Assembly: GCA_003255025.1 (NCBI GenBank)
Contig: QANY01009387.1
Span: forward strand, 2,356,001 to 2,420,000
DNA length: 64,000 bases
Source of the DNA: Datisca glomerata
Lineage: Eukaryota; Streptophyta; Magnoliopsida; Cucurbitales; Datiscaceae
Direction: 5' to 3'
Shown here: positions 13,698 to 24,862 of the stretch, one piece after another
Numbering within the stretch: the first letter of the stretch is position 1
Layout of the letters: each line of letters begins with the position of its first letter
Position numbers and translations under genes: made by a program
Notes under the pieces: generated by a model
What the model saw: the letters and a program-made list of their open reading frames with translations, nothing else
Database searches by the model: none
What the model was told of the DNA's origin: nothing

Positions 13698-14618
13698 TTA
13701 CTGAAGAATCAAAAGCAATGAACCTCGGCTGGTGATCCAAGAGAAAGAGTTGCAACTATTACAAACTGTGAAATCAGGACCAGAAGATTAAGGAAGAACA
13801 ATATCTACACGAAATTACAATATCACAAAAACAATAGTAAGGATGCCAAACTAATGTTGATGAGCATCTTTCAGTATTAAAAGGCAAACGACAATATGGG
13901 AAACATGGAGATGGTTTACTAGCTTATAACTATCCAACAAGGCTACCATAGCAAAGGTAATGAGTATAAGCAGACAAGTATGTACATGTGGATTGGCAAA
14001 TAAGGGTAACTTATGACAATCCGCGAGCCTCACTGATAAGATATTTGTTCGCAAGCAATGGTCAACCAATTGCTGAAAACCCTTTCAAAAGGAGGCCTCT
14101 TTGTTCCTTACTATTTATTAGAGAAAAAGAAAATGAATATTCGCTAAAAGATTAGTTAGGGAGGTTTTTGGTTCAAGAATCCAAAAACGATCTATAGTTT
14201 CAAAAAGTAAGGATAGAACGGATTGAATGCGTAGGCATTCGGCAGGCTACTTCTGAAAAAAAAGTTTTTGGGTTTGTTCCCTCCAGAAAAGGGTCGCTAA
14301 TCAGACAAAAGTTCAGATTAAATCGGAATGAGAAACAGATCAAAGATATAAGAATGGACGACGTTGATTAGTCAGTTGATGCGGCAATTTACTAACAGAC
14401 GAAGGGTTCACCAGCAATCCTAAGCTTAAATTTGATTTCAAACCTCAGGAGATATTGAGTGAGAGAATGCAGGAAAGGAAGAGCAAGAGGTAGATATCAT
14501 ATGTTGAAGAATTAAAACAAAAGATAACATAAATAAAAAAGCAAACATTTATGATTTACCTGCAAACGACTTGGAAGAAGGAAAACAAGGACGAGTCTGG
14601 ACTTGGAGACGCGATCAT
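13698..14618 (-). other. Possible upstream ORF in the spliced OTU leader
   Basis: A leader exon (about 14650-14560) ends at a good donor (CAG|GTAAATC), and the next exon starts at 13755 after an acceptor TAG. Spliced together they hold an ATG at 14618 that opens a 38-codon frame (MIASPSPDSSLFSFF...) ending in TAA at 13698, thirty bases before the main ATG at 13668. It crosses the intron and is out of frame with the main coding sequence. A role in lowering translation is inference. Confidence 0.4.
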
Positions 14619-14928
14619 CAAAGAGGAGAGAGAAAGGGAAGAGCGAGAGTTATAAACAGTGGGATTGTTTTGACTTGTTCCGGTTATTGTTTCAGACGGC
14701 TGGTGAACTACAGATTTGAGACTTTACCAACGACATTGATTTAATACTACACGCAATAGAGAGAGAGAGAGTCCTTAACACGGTTGGTTTTTTATTTTTT
14801 CCCGGGTTCGGGGTGGGGAAAGTGTAGACATAATGGGAGTATGACACGTGTTCTCTTTGACTGTAAAACTACACAACTCGTGATCCTTTGTTTTGGTCAG
14901 CTCTATTAATAGGAAAAATTGCTATCAC

Positions 14929-15180
14929 ATCACGTATTTATATTTTTTAAATTCTAAAAACTAAACGTTCAATACTCGTTTGTATTTCCGTTACTTATTT
15001 ATAGCTTTAATACTCAATTATATCATTAAATATCACGTATATATATTCTTTAAACTCTAAAAACTAAATATTCAATACTCGTTTGTATTTCCATTGTTTA
15101 TTTATAGCTTTAATACTCGATTATATCAAAATATCACGTTTATATATTTTTTGAATTCTAAAAATCTACTCTCTCATCTT
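14929..15180. repeat. AT-rich tandem repeat of about 102 bp, 2.3 copies
   Basis: ATCACGT recurs at 14929, 15032 and 15133, each time followed by a TATAT-rich stretch, then AAATTCTAAAAACTAAA-like and AATACTCGTTTGTATTTCC-like segments. It lies between the OTU promoter and the 3' end of the helicase gene. No coding content. Confidence 0.75.
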
Positions 15181-16693
15181 ATAATATTAATAAAATATTA
15201 TATTTTAAATCACGGAAATAGATAATAGATTATAAGTACGAGTATTGAGTTTTACTTTTTGCTATTGACACAGACCACTTTCTCAACCTCTGATTTCATG
15301 ATTCTTTTTCCATTTGGAAAGATTGCTAAAAGCTACTTGTGTTATGACTCTGTCTTCTTTTCCATAAACATGAAGTTGATTGAGCAAATCTCTCTACTAT
15401 GAAAGCTGAAAGCTTTCGCTCCTCTTTCATGAAATAATTCATAACTGCAGACATCATTTCATGCAGATGAACCACAGCTAATATCTTCCAATTTAAACTA
15501 AAAACAAACAGAAGAAATCAAACACCAATAGAATGAAAGTCCAACCATCTTTTAGTGCCAACACAAACTTTGCAACTAATATTTTCACAATCCTTGTTCA
15601 ATTTTCCCCCTTCATCTATTTGGGTGAAACAAACAGCTTGGCTTCTGATTACTCCGTCTTCTCTTTGCACTGGCAGTGGCTCCATATCATAAGTTTCCAA
15701 GCTCAGCTTGTCAACCATATTCGCTTCTCTTTTTTCGACCGGTAACTGAACTTTGCAACTTGTTCCGCAACAGGAAACCGGCAATTATAACTATCATATC
15801 TGCTGAAAGAGCAGGATTGCAGGGATAAAAACACCAAGAACGTAATAAGTACAGTAGTTGAGAAGTTAAATGGTGTATAAATATCACTTCAACGGGTCTG
15901 ACAGATTGAGAAGGTTGTGAATCCAAACTGACTGAGAACCAAATCAAGATTCCGGTATCAAGCTATATCTGTGGAAATTATGATTATATAATTATCCGGG
16001 CAAGATAATAAGCTCACAAGGCTGCCCACAGTGTCCATGCAATAATTCAGAATCGAAAAAGACTGGAAAAGAAAAGAAGAGAGAGGACCTCATTTCGGAG
16101 AAGTCTGCAACTACGAAGTTGACATGTTTTAGCTGTTGCTACCAATTTCCACTTGTTAGAACCGTGGATCAAAATTGGAATAATCTGAGATGATTTATAG
16201 GTTGACAATGACATCAAAGTGCAAATGCAAAAATATCTATGATTCCTCGATATTGATAAAGCACTAGTTTTACTTACCAATGATACTACCCTAACAGAAG
16301 AACAGGAAAAACAGACTTTGTCAGGAAAAACAGACTTTGTCGCACAATGAAAAGATCTTTGTTTTAAAAAATTTCCTCATCTATTATTCACCACATTAGA
16401 ATTCTACATTGCTAGAGTGGTATTTAATGAGAAAAACTTACCATAATGAATTTCCAAAACTGCATTAAGCTTCCATCGACAGTGTTTTCCCAACATATAG
16501 TGTGAATCTGCTCTTCAGTATTTTGCATTCCTCTCAATTTTGCAAACAAGACCATCCAGAAAGCTGTCTGTATACCCAAATGACGAGTTTTCTAAGTGCA
16601 AAGCAGTGCTAAAGAGTGATACGTAAACAGAAAGAGGGATACCGTTTCCTCACCAGATCCGACTTTTCAACTCTTTTTACCACAAACCTGAAA
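15181..16693 (-). other. Spacer or spliced 3' UTR downstream of the RH41-like gene
   Basis: No recognised protein. A strong splice donor on minus (ATG|GTAAGTTTTTC at 16442/16441) follows a stretch that lacks obvious intron character, so the helicase transcript may have a spliced 3' UTR reaching into this region. At about 16305-16341 a 19-bp unit (CAGGAAAAACAGACTTTGT) is duplicated. A minus open frame at 15784-15518 has a protein-like look but no family I recognise. Confidence 0.35.
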
Positions 16694-18502
16694 TCAGTGA
16701 TGCTTCCTTTTCTTCTGGCTCTTGCCCACAGGCAAAGAGCCAACTGCATACCGCGAGTGAATAAGCTCTCTAGGAATAGCTGCTCCAGAAGATTTTAAAA
16801 TATCTACCAACTCTGGAAACAGTTTTTTATTCTCCTCATTCACGAACAAAATTGACTTGCCCTCCTCTCCAAGTCTAGATGCCCTTCCAATCTGATGGAC
16901 GTACTCCTTTATTGAATTAGGCATGTCAAACGCTATTACTTGTCTCACACCCCAAAGATCGACTCCTCTACCCAAAATCCCAGTAGCGACAATCACAGGG
17001 GCCTCTCCCATTAAAAATGATCTCATCGCTTCTCTCCTCTCACTCATGGATTTCTCCCCATGAATTGATAATGCTTTTATTCCAGTGGTCACAGTAATTG
17101 CATTAGAAAGGAGGTCAGCCCCAAGTCTAGAACCTACATATACTACAAGGGGTGGCATAAAATGCTGCTTGCTCGTTAGTATGTCAAAAAGCTTTTGCTT
17201 CTTATGCTTTGATTCTACCCATATGACAAGTTGCTTCACGGCCTTACTTGGCCTATTAGGCCTTCCAGTAGAGATGACAATTGCACCTTCTGCTACAGAG
17301 ATCGCCATCTTCTCTACCTCTTGCGAGACAGTTGCAGAATACATCATGATCTGGGGTCCAGATAAAGCAATGGAAATCTGCATTACTTGATCATGAAATC
17401 CCTTTTGAAGCATGCAGTCCACCTCATCCAGAACAAAAATGAATATATTATCCAGTTCAAGGTCATGCTTTGTTAAAAGATCAATAAGCCTACCAGGACT
17501 TCCAACAATCAGCTCTACACCTTGCTTAATGCGGTGGACTTGTCCAGCCATGGGATCACCTCCAACCACAAGTGCTGTTTTGAAAGGCAGACCTTTTCCG
17601 AGCAACTTAGCCTGTTCTTCAACTTGTATGCAGAGCTCTCTGGTCGGCGTTAAAACAATAGCCAGTGGGTTCTTTTGTCTCGCATGACTTTCGAGGCGAA
17701 AACGTACACTGCGAGCAACAATTGGAACCAAATAAGAAACAGTCTTTCCTGAACCAGTGTCAGCCGAAACCAGCAGATTTTTCCCAGTAAAAGCAGCTGG
17801 GATTGCTTGCATTTGGACAGGCGTGGGCATCTCATAACTTGCAGCTTCTAGATTTTGAAGGAGCTTCTGAGGAAGATTACAGGAAGAAAATGATAAGATG
17901 GGATCCGGAACCAATTCTCCTTTTATATTAATTTCAAGTTTCCTACGGAGTAATTTTATCTCCTGACTAGTTAACGAAGAAGATCCTGAATCAGGATCTT
18001 TAACATAAACGCACTCATCAGTTGCAGGCAATTTTTTAGAAGGTGGGAGCTGCGACGGAGCTCTGGTACGGGCCACTCTACATATTAAAGCCTGTTTACA
18101 TTCCAAGCTGCAAATGTCATCGTCTGTCTCATCACATATATACTCGCCATAACGACCACACATAACACATCTAGGTTCTCCCGGAGTAGCTTCTCTCTGG
18201 TCTCTACACCATTCTTTTATAACACCTCCTACGGCAGGAAGAATAAAGTTGAAACAAATTGTAGATGTTTATCAAGCAATAAAGGATTAACATATGCTTT
18301 CAGTTCAATCGATTTCTATCAGTTCGTGGGATGAGAGTTGTATGAAAAATTAATTGAACTGAGTAGACCAGAACGAATGGGGACAAAAGAAAACGAGACA
18401 TGAAAATTAAAGATCATGAGAAAGAAACGAACAAAAAAAAATTGGGATCTTACCTTCATATATACCCGCATCAGTTATAGAATCATTGTTTCCATCAGCC
18501 AT
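16694..18502 (-). CDS. RH41: DEAD-box RNA helicase with N-terminal zf-HIT, RH41 type
   Basis: Two coding exons on minus: 18502-18454 (MADGNNDSITDAGIYE) and 18228-16694, joined in phase with donor AAG|GTAAG and acceptor TAG; 527 aa. A zf-HIT Cys cluster lies at about residues 37-62 (CVMCGRYGEYIC...CSLEC). Helicase motifs follow in order: Q motif PTPVQMQ (Gln155), Walker A DTGSGKT (Lys178), PTREL, SPGR, the Walker B box as DEVD (284-287) in place of DEAD, SAT (314-316), a TGILGRGVDL motif V and HQIGRASR motif VI (461-468). The family, with human DDX59 and Arabidopsis RH41 (At3g02065, about 505 aa), unwinds RNA with ATP; the precise substrate is unknown to me. The C-terminus is basic (SQKKRKHH), possibly nuclear. 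Intact. An in-frame acceptor choice (TAGGAG) could drop one residue. Confidence 0.93.
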
Positions 18503-18543
18503 TTACTTAAACCTAAAAGTGAAAACGTCTTCTTCTTCTTCTT

Positions 18544-18551
18544 CTATATAA
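18544..18551 (-). promoter_or_regulatory. Putative TATA box of the RH41-like gene
   Basis: On minus CTTATATAG lies about 45 bases upstream of the ATG at 18502, followed by a GAA/AAG-rich leader. Position and sequence only. Confidence 0.4.
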
Positions 18552-18644
18552 GCAATTAGGAAAAAAAAACGATCGGTCGGATAGACGACAGAAAGAGAGC
18601 AAAGAAAGTTGGAGAAGGAAGCGCGGGTTATGGCGAATGTCTTA

Positions 18645-18668
18645 AATAATAATAATAATAATAATAAA
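18645..18668. repeat. (AAT)n microsatellite
   Basis: About eight AAT units upstream of the RH41-like gene, between its TATA-like box and the left end of the MULE. Confidence 0.9.
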
Positions 18669-18843
18669 TATAAGAATCAATTGCAAAGCCAACCCGATGA
18701 TACAGAGGAGATGCTCTCGGTACGTGCAAGCTCGCTGGTATAAAAATGGCAACTTTTTATTTTTGTTTTTTTGTTAAAGTGGACTCTTACCTCAATATTT
18801 TATAAAAGTAGACCCTTATACTAATTTTTATTTATCTTAACTC

Positions 18844-19081
18844 TTGGTTCAATTTTCCTTCACTTTTTTTTCATTACCCTTATTACAATTTATCCAATCA
18901 AATGTCATCTACTCACTTAACACTCAAAACCTCCTTACCCACCTCATTTCCCCTTCTTTATTCTTCATTTTTTCTACTTCTTCATTTTCTTCTTTGTTGT
19001 CCTCTTTGTTTTCTTCTTCGTTTTCTTCTTCATCTTCTTCTTCGTCTTCTTCATTCTTCCTGCAAAAACAAATGATTGTTA
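18844..19081 (+). other. Pyrimidine-rich left subterminal part of the MULE
   Basis: A run of CTT/TTC-rich DNA (densest 18930-19060) just inside the left TIR. An open frame through it codes mainly for Ser/Phe and reflects composition, not a gene. It may be part of the transposase promoter or leader. Confidence 0.4.
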
Positions 19082-19230
19082 GTTCTTCTATCTAGAACAA
19101 GTATAAGTTTTGTTTTCTTCTTTCTAAAAATATTTACTTGTCTTTTTCATTCTTTCATGGGTTCTTCATTTTCATTAGTTTTCTGAGAATATTCTTTCAT
19201 GGGTAGTGCAATATTTCTGCATATAGTATG

Positions 19231-19518
19231 TGTTCGAGGTTCTATAAAAATCAGGCTCTAATTGCTGCGTATGCGGAAATAATACATCCTCTTGGAGATC
19301 AAGCAGATTCGGTCATCAGCCAGGAGGTTCATGAAAATATGGTATTGTCACCTATAACGAGGCAGCAAAGTGGTAGTAGACCTAGGACATAGAGGATTTC
19401 ATCTAGAGGTGAGGAAGTAGTGAGAAGGAAGTGCAAACATTGTGGATCAATTGGCCACTATCGAAAAACGTGCAGAAATCCAATTCATCTATCTCAATGG
19501 GATGATCAAATCACTTAA
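19231..19518 (+). pseudogene. MULE transposase C-terminal exon, remnant
   Basis: Reads CSRFYKNQALIAAYAEII, then VLSPITRQQSG, a CCHC zinc knuckle CKHCGSIGHYRKTC and a TAA at 19516-19518. This is the C-terminal tail of MuDR/MULE transposases, where a tail of the type PRKKRIPS precedes the knuckle. An intron-like acceptor (CATATAG) sits just before 19228. An in-frame TAG at 19390-19392 breaks the frame. The DDE catalytic part and the MULE domain are missing. Confidence 0.75.
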
Positions 19519-20480
19519 ATATAAATAATAACCTTTGTAGACTTAAATTAAATATTAATATAGAAACATACTTATGCTTGTTATTTAATAATGTCATAAA
19601 GTTTAATTAGCCCCATGAATCCTACACGATTCCTAGTCTATACGATGACTACACGTTACCCGTGAAGTCATCATGTAGGCTACATGAAGACTACACGATG
19701 CGCGTGAAGTCATCGTGTAGTCTACACGATGACTACACCATGCCCGTGAAGTCATCGTGTAGGCTACATGAAGCATACACGATGTCCGTGAAGTCATCAG
19801 GATGACAAAGTCACTTAAATATAGAAATATACTTGTGTTTGTTATTTAATAATCTCATAAAGTTTAATTAGCCTACATGAATTCTGCACGATTCCTGTGA
19901 AGTCCTCGTGTAGTCTACACGATATCCGTGAAGTCATCTTGTAGACTATATGAAGGCTAGACCATACCCATGAAGTCATCGTGTAGGTTACATGAAGCCT
20001 ACACGATGTCCCTGAAGTCATCGGGATGACCAAGCCACATAAATATAGAAATATACTTGTGTTTGTTATTTAATAATGTCATCAAATTTAATCGGCCTAC
20101 ATGGATCCTACACGATTCCCGTGAAGTCCTCGTGTAGTTTACAAGATGTCTGTGAAGTCTTCGTGTAGTTTACACGATGACTACATGATGTCCGTGTAGG
20201 CTACATGAAGACTACACGATGCCCGTGAAGTCATCAGGATGACCGGGCCACTTAAATATAGAAATATACTTGTGTTTGTTATTTAATAATGTCATAAAGT
20301 TTAATTAGCCTACATGAAGCCTACACGTTTCCCGTGAAGTAATCGTGTAGTATACATGATGCCCGTGAAGTTATCGTGTAGGCTACACAAAGCCTACACG
20401 ATGATCGTGAAGACCTCGTATAGGCTACATGAAGGCTACACGATGTCCATGAAGTCTTCGTGTAGCCTACACTAAACATA
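19498..20480. repeat. Higher-order minisatellite with inverted CTACACGA modules
   Basis: Two nested levels. Short modules of about 40 bp pair CTACACGATG with GTGAAGTCATCGTGTAG, so each can fold on itself. Every 215-260 bp a longer spacer recurs, GTCACTTAAATATAGAAATA followed by GTTATTTAATAATGTCATAA (near 19578, 19838, 20064, 20278). The spacer resembles the end of the transposase exon itself (GATGATCAAATCACTTAAAT at 19501). The array lies between the converging transposase and Ulp1-like genes. Confidence 0.85.
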
Positions 20481-21220
20481 TAGTAACAAAAAGCTCATAA
20501 TGTGTAATTCACAATTTGAGAGTGTATAAAAATAAAATAAAAATCCATAAAATATATCCAAATTATTTCGGGACAATATTGCCACGTGCAAATAACTCAA
20601 TTTCAATTCGTCTTTGATATTCTGGCATTTGTTGTTGAGTTATTTCTTGGAGATTCTTCTCATATGAAAGGGCTTCAGAAAATTTAAGGGTGAATACCCC
20701 ATAATCAAATCTACAAAACACATGAAATGTAAAAAAAATAATTAAATAATATGTATGAAATTTTAGGTGGACTTTAAAAAAAAAATATATTTCACTTATT
20801 CATTCTCTTGTTATGGACACTTCATGATCTCATATTTTAAATCATATTTGGGTTTAATCTTCTTTCTAATGTTCATCATTTGAAGAAGCCGAGGGGCAAT
20901 TTTCATGAAAGGTTCATTATTCCAATGTGCAATGAGCGTTGATATTGCATGTTCATGGAGTTATAAATACGAATATACTGGTCATTCAAATCAAGCTCAA
21001 CCGTAATCCAATGACGGAGGTTCACATTCATTGGAAAGATAACCTTATCCGACCGTTCCCATCTCCTTCCAAAATTCCACCGTGGACTAGGTACCAGAGC
21101 TGATCATCAACGTCAATATCTTAGCCCGTAGGATCTTGCTTAAACTCTACCATTCGGCCAGACAGTTTCCCCTGTAATGTCACAGGAAAAAATTTAAATC
21201 ATCAACGTCAATAAAAATGA

Positions 21221-21312
21221 TCATGAAGACTACACGAAATCTACACGAGGTCCGTGAAGGCATCGTGTAGACTACACGATGCCTTCATGAAGGACTCGTG
21301 TAGACTACGATG
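21221..21312. repeat. CTACACGA inverted minisatellite, second site
   Basis: A short group of CTACACGA / TCGTGTAG modules of the same kind as at 19.6-20.5 kb, within an intron-like part of the Ulp1-like gene. Confidence 0.75.
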
Positions 21313-21639
21313 TACAGTTCATTAAGTTCAAAAACAAATTTTACTTGCAAAATCAAATCAACCAACACTGATTCTGATATGAGGGTTGTATTCTTACAAA
21401 TTCCTCCTCATGAGCTCCAATTATGCATCGATATGCTACAATGTAATAAAGATTAGTTAAGATATTTATAATTATTTTAAATACCACATTAAAAAAGATT
21501 ATAAATAACTTATTACATCTAACTGAAGCCATTGATAAGGTGAAGAGACTAGTTTTTTGAACCAGGTAAGGTCAATTGTGCAAAATCCAATGTCAACTTT
21601 CTCGTTCCTGTACAACGTAATTATAGATCAAAACTAGGT

Positions 21640-21947
21640 ACACGATTGGTTTACGGCACGGTGGTTACCCCGACGTTAGTGTAACCATTGTGTATATTAT
21701 ATGATGACTACACGAGGTTAGTGTAAACCATCGTGTAGTATACACGATGATCGCAAGATGTTAGTGTAACCATCATGAATACTATACGAAGATTGCATGA
21801 GGTCAGTGTAATGATCGTGTATACTACATGATAGCTACACGAGGTCAGTGTAACCATCGTGTAGTATACACAATGGTTACACGATGTCGGTGAAACCATC
21901 ATGTATACTACGCGAAGACTATACGAGGTCAGTGTAGCCATCGTGAG
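21640..21947. repeat. CTACACGA inverted minisatellite, third site
   Basis: Modules of about 42 bp with the pattern CTACACGAGGTCAGTGTAACCATCGTGTA and variants, alternating in both orientations, again inside the Ulp1-like gene. Confidence 0.75.
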
Positions 21948-22269
21948 AAGAAGAAATGTACAAGAAAATTATAGAACTTACTTTTCCCTTAGGGAGGTGA
22001 ACCATACTTTAAAATAGACTCCATCCTCTGAAAATACATCACCATATGTTTGAAAATATTTGAAGTCCGTTTTGGCAATGATATTCTCATAAGCTTTTTT
22101 TCTTCGTTGCTTCTTCTTTTCAATCTTTTAGGTTTTCCAATTAGGTGACTCTAAGACCCGAGATTTTTTTATCTTCCTCTTACCAAGTTCACCAAGGCAG
22201 ACAAGCTCTAATTCTTCTCCATCGTTGGACTGCTCCACTGACCGAACCGAATCCATCAACACATATATT

Positions 22270-22790
22270 ATCGATGAAACCTTTTGTTCTTTTTTTTTTT
22301 GTTTCTTCTTCTACTTTATTTTCAGCTTCTTCTTCTTTTTTTATTTCTTCCTCTTTATTCCTTCTAATTCTTATTTTCTTCACATTCTTCCATTCTTTAT
22401 TTTCAACTTCTTCTTCTTTGTGTATTTCTTTTTCTTCTTTTTCTTTTATTTCTTTTTCTTCTTTTATTTCTTCTTCTTTTTGTTCTTATTTTTCCGTTTT
22501 CTCTTCTATTTCTTTTTCTATTTTTTCCCTTATTTTTTTCTTCATCTTCTTTCTTTTCACCTTCATCCTCCATATTACCTTCATTCTCTTCTTCCTCTTC
22601 TTCTTCCTTTTCTTTGACCTTCTCTTCTTCTTTTTCTTATTGTTTTTCATCTTTTTCTTTTTCTTCCCTCTGTTCATTCTTTTCTTCTTCTTCCTTCTCT
22701 ACCATATCTTCTTCTTTTTCATCCTTCTCTCATTCTCTCCTTCTTCATTTTTTCTTTCTTCTCAATCTCCGTCTCCTCCCCGTCGCTAGC
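22270..22790. repeat. 500-bp polypyrimidine-polypurine tract
   Basis: Almost pure TTC/CTT on plus. On minus it encodes the Lys/Glu-rich linker of the Ulp1-like gene. Plus-strand open frames through it (Ser/Phe-rich) are composition artefacts. Confidence 0.85.
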
Positions 22791-24554
22791 CATCATCATG
22801 GCAAATCGAGGACAAAATGAGTAATCATCTGACCTCGATGTTATCAGATGAACCATCAAAATTTTAATTTGAGAAATTGCAAAGGAAATATTTGATTGCA
22901 TGGACAAAATATTCTTGTCCATTAAAGTTATCTTTAGATCCATTTCAATCAGACATTTCTTGACCCAATCTTCATGTCCATTGAACTTCTTGGACAAAAC
23001 CTTTTTCTTCTCTGTTTTTCAATGGCCTCTTCAGACCTCTTCTTATTCTTCTCCTCCTCTTCCTTTTCAATGACATCCTCCTCCTCATTAGCCTCATCTT
23101 CTACTGGAAATGGTGATGGAGGCGTCAACTAAAAAATATATGTAATATTAAGCAAATAAAACAGAAAAAAGTGACTACAGATCGATTACACGAGGCCCTT
23201 GTTCAAGAAGAAGAAGGGTAGAAAATGATTTTGAACATATCTTCTCTCCAACTACTGATCTCCAGTAGCTTTTTTCTTCTTCCTCCTTAGTAGGGACCAA
23301 GAAAAGAACTGTCAACTAAAAATGCAAGAAATATAAATTAGTATGTGTGAAAGTAATATAAATTAACTTGTCAACATAATTCACCAACATACATTCTCCT
23401 CCATTTTTTTTAAGATTCTCAACCGGTACTATCTTGGTCGGACATCACTTTGAGAATTCTTGACACCTTGGTCGAAACCTGGTTACCATACAAACTACCC
23501 ACTAAGGGGATAATTTTAAATACTTATGCCTATTTAAACAAAAAGAGAGTTATTCAGTATTCAACACATAAATAATTCAATTCAGCACTACATAGAATTA
23601 AATAAATTATACTTGGAAGGAAAGTGGACATCCATTGAGTGAATACCCACAAACAACAACGAATGATTTCTGTGTTTTTGTTGTTGTTTTTCTTGATATT
23701 TAAGATCACAAAAAACATCCTTTGTATTTTTCACAGCTAATAATGATTTAATTGTTTTGGAGAAAGAGAGCTCTCCCCATTGATATTGGTTGAACGCTTC
23801 AAGGTCGTCAACCAAAACCAACAATCTCTTCTCAATTAGGGTACAGTTCTCATTCCCCATCAGAAAATGCTTTAGCAAATAAATCAGAGCGATCTTGACC
23901 CCATCAGAATCTGACTCATATTTAAGAGTTTTTTTAACTTCTCCTCTAATTCAGCCATGGTTATTGATTGGGCTTTGGAAAAGTACAGATCAGAGAGTCT
24001 ATCGGGGCCACAAGTCTTCTTTTCATTCTGAGCTTCACCATACTTTAGTCCGATCATCAACAAGAACTCCTTCTTGGAGAAGCACTGTAACAACCCAAAA
24101 ATTTAACTTAGTTTTAATTAAATTATTTTATCACAAACGTCGCAGAAGCTTGGTGAACTATTTTTTTAATAAGAATATTCAAGAAACTCACATTAAATAG
24201 GTATACTAACCATAAAAGTCAGGTCTTACAAGCACAATAGTTCCTCATTGACAAGAAACCAAATATCCTCCTCAGATAAAGTGCAGTTGACATATTCAGC
24301 CTCTCTGAAAAGCACATGGGGACAGACAGTTGCTGAAAACTTTAGGACTGAGAGATCATGGAGATGACCAAAGCATGTCTCCCTAAATAGGGAGAGTTGA
24401 GGAGCTGTCAGCTTGATCTTGATAACCTTTATGTAGTGGGTATTGCACTTTGCATTGACCATTACTTTTGGAATTGTGTTAACGTCATAGACGCATCTTA
24501 GTTGCATCTTTGATGAAACCATAACCTATATTCAAGGCAAACATATGATCAGAA

Positions 24555-24862
24555 AATGTACACGATATTCATATAGTCGTCATGTAGACTACACAAGGGG
24601 TACACGATCCTTGTATAAGCCTCGTGTAGAGTACACGAGGGGTACACGATCCTCGTGTAGTCCTCATGTAGACTACACGATGGGTACAAGATTCTCATGT
24701 AGTCCTCATATAGACTACATGAGGGCTACAAGATCCTCATGTAGCCCTCGTGTAGACTACACGAGCTTTACACGACCCTCGTGTAGTCCTCATGTAGCCT
24801 ACGTGAGGTTTACACGACCCTCGTGTAGCCTAAATGAGGCTTACACGATCCCCATGTAACCC
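24555..24862. repeat. 42-bp tandem minisatellite, fourth site
   Basis: About seven units of 42 bp with the pattern GTAGACTACACGAGGGGTACACGATCCTCGTGTAGTCC in part. Its phase gives an open plus frame that repeats every 14 residues, but I take this as a by-product of the period. It lies just upstream of the Ulp1-like start codon, so it would be in its leader or promoter. Confidence 0.8.

Larger units (their letters stand above)
20563..24522 (-). pseudogene. Ulp1-like (C48) protease gene of the MULE, catalytic Cys lost
   Basis: Minus-strand gene, probably several exons, from an ATG at 24522 to a TAA at 20563. The N-terminal part (24522-23600) has a DUF1985 look: LFRETCFGHLHDLSVLKFSA, then FLLMIGLKYGE, LVDDLEAFNQYQWGELSFS. 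A long Lys/Glu-rich linker follows (22790-22190). The C-terminal peptidase part shows VIFPMNVNLRHWITVELD (about 21060-21010, the catalytic His in HW) and the motif DCGVF as DYGVF, with Tyr at codon 20703-20701 in the place of the nucleophilic Cys. The family removes SUMO from proteins; this copy cannot do so by the usual mechanism. Frame breaks and minisatellite insertions add to the decay. Ulp1-like genes inside MULEs are known from Arabidopsis and other plants. Confidence 0.75.

Noticed and set aside
15518..15784. Minus open frame of 88 codons between OTU and RH41-like genes
   Set aside because: No known family, and it may be 3' UTR of the helicase gene; mentioned under the spacer only.
22145..22820. 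Ser/Phe-rich open frames on plus
   Set aside because: Produced by the polypyrimidine tract; the minus strand carries the Ulp1-like linker.
24545..24859. Plus frame with a 14-residue repeat (DYTRGTRSSCSPHV)
   Set aside because: The minisatellite period of 42 is a multiple of three, which keeps any frame open; no start context or family.
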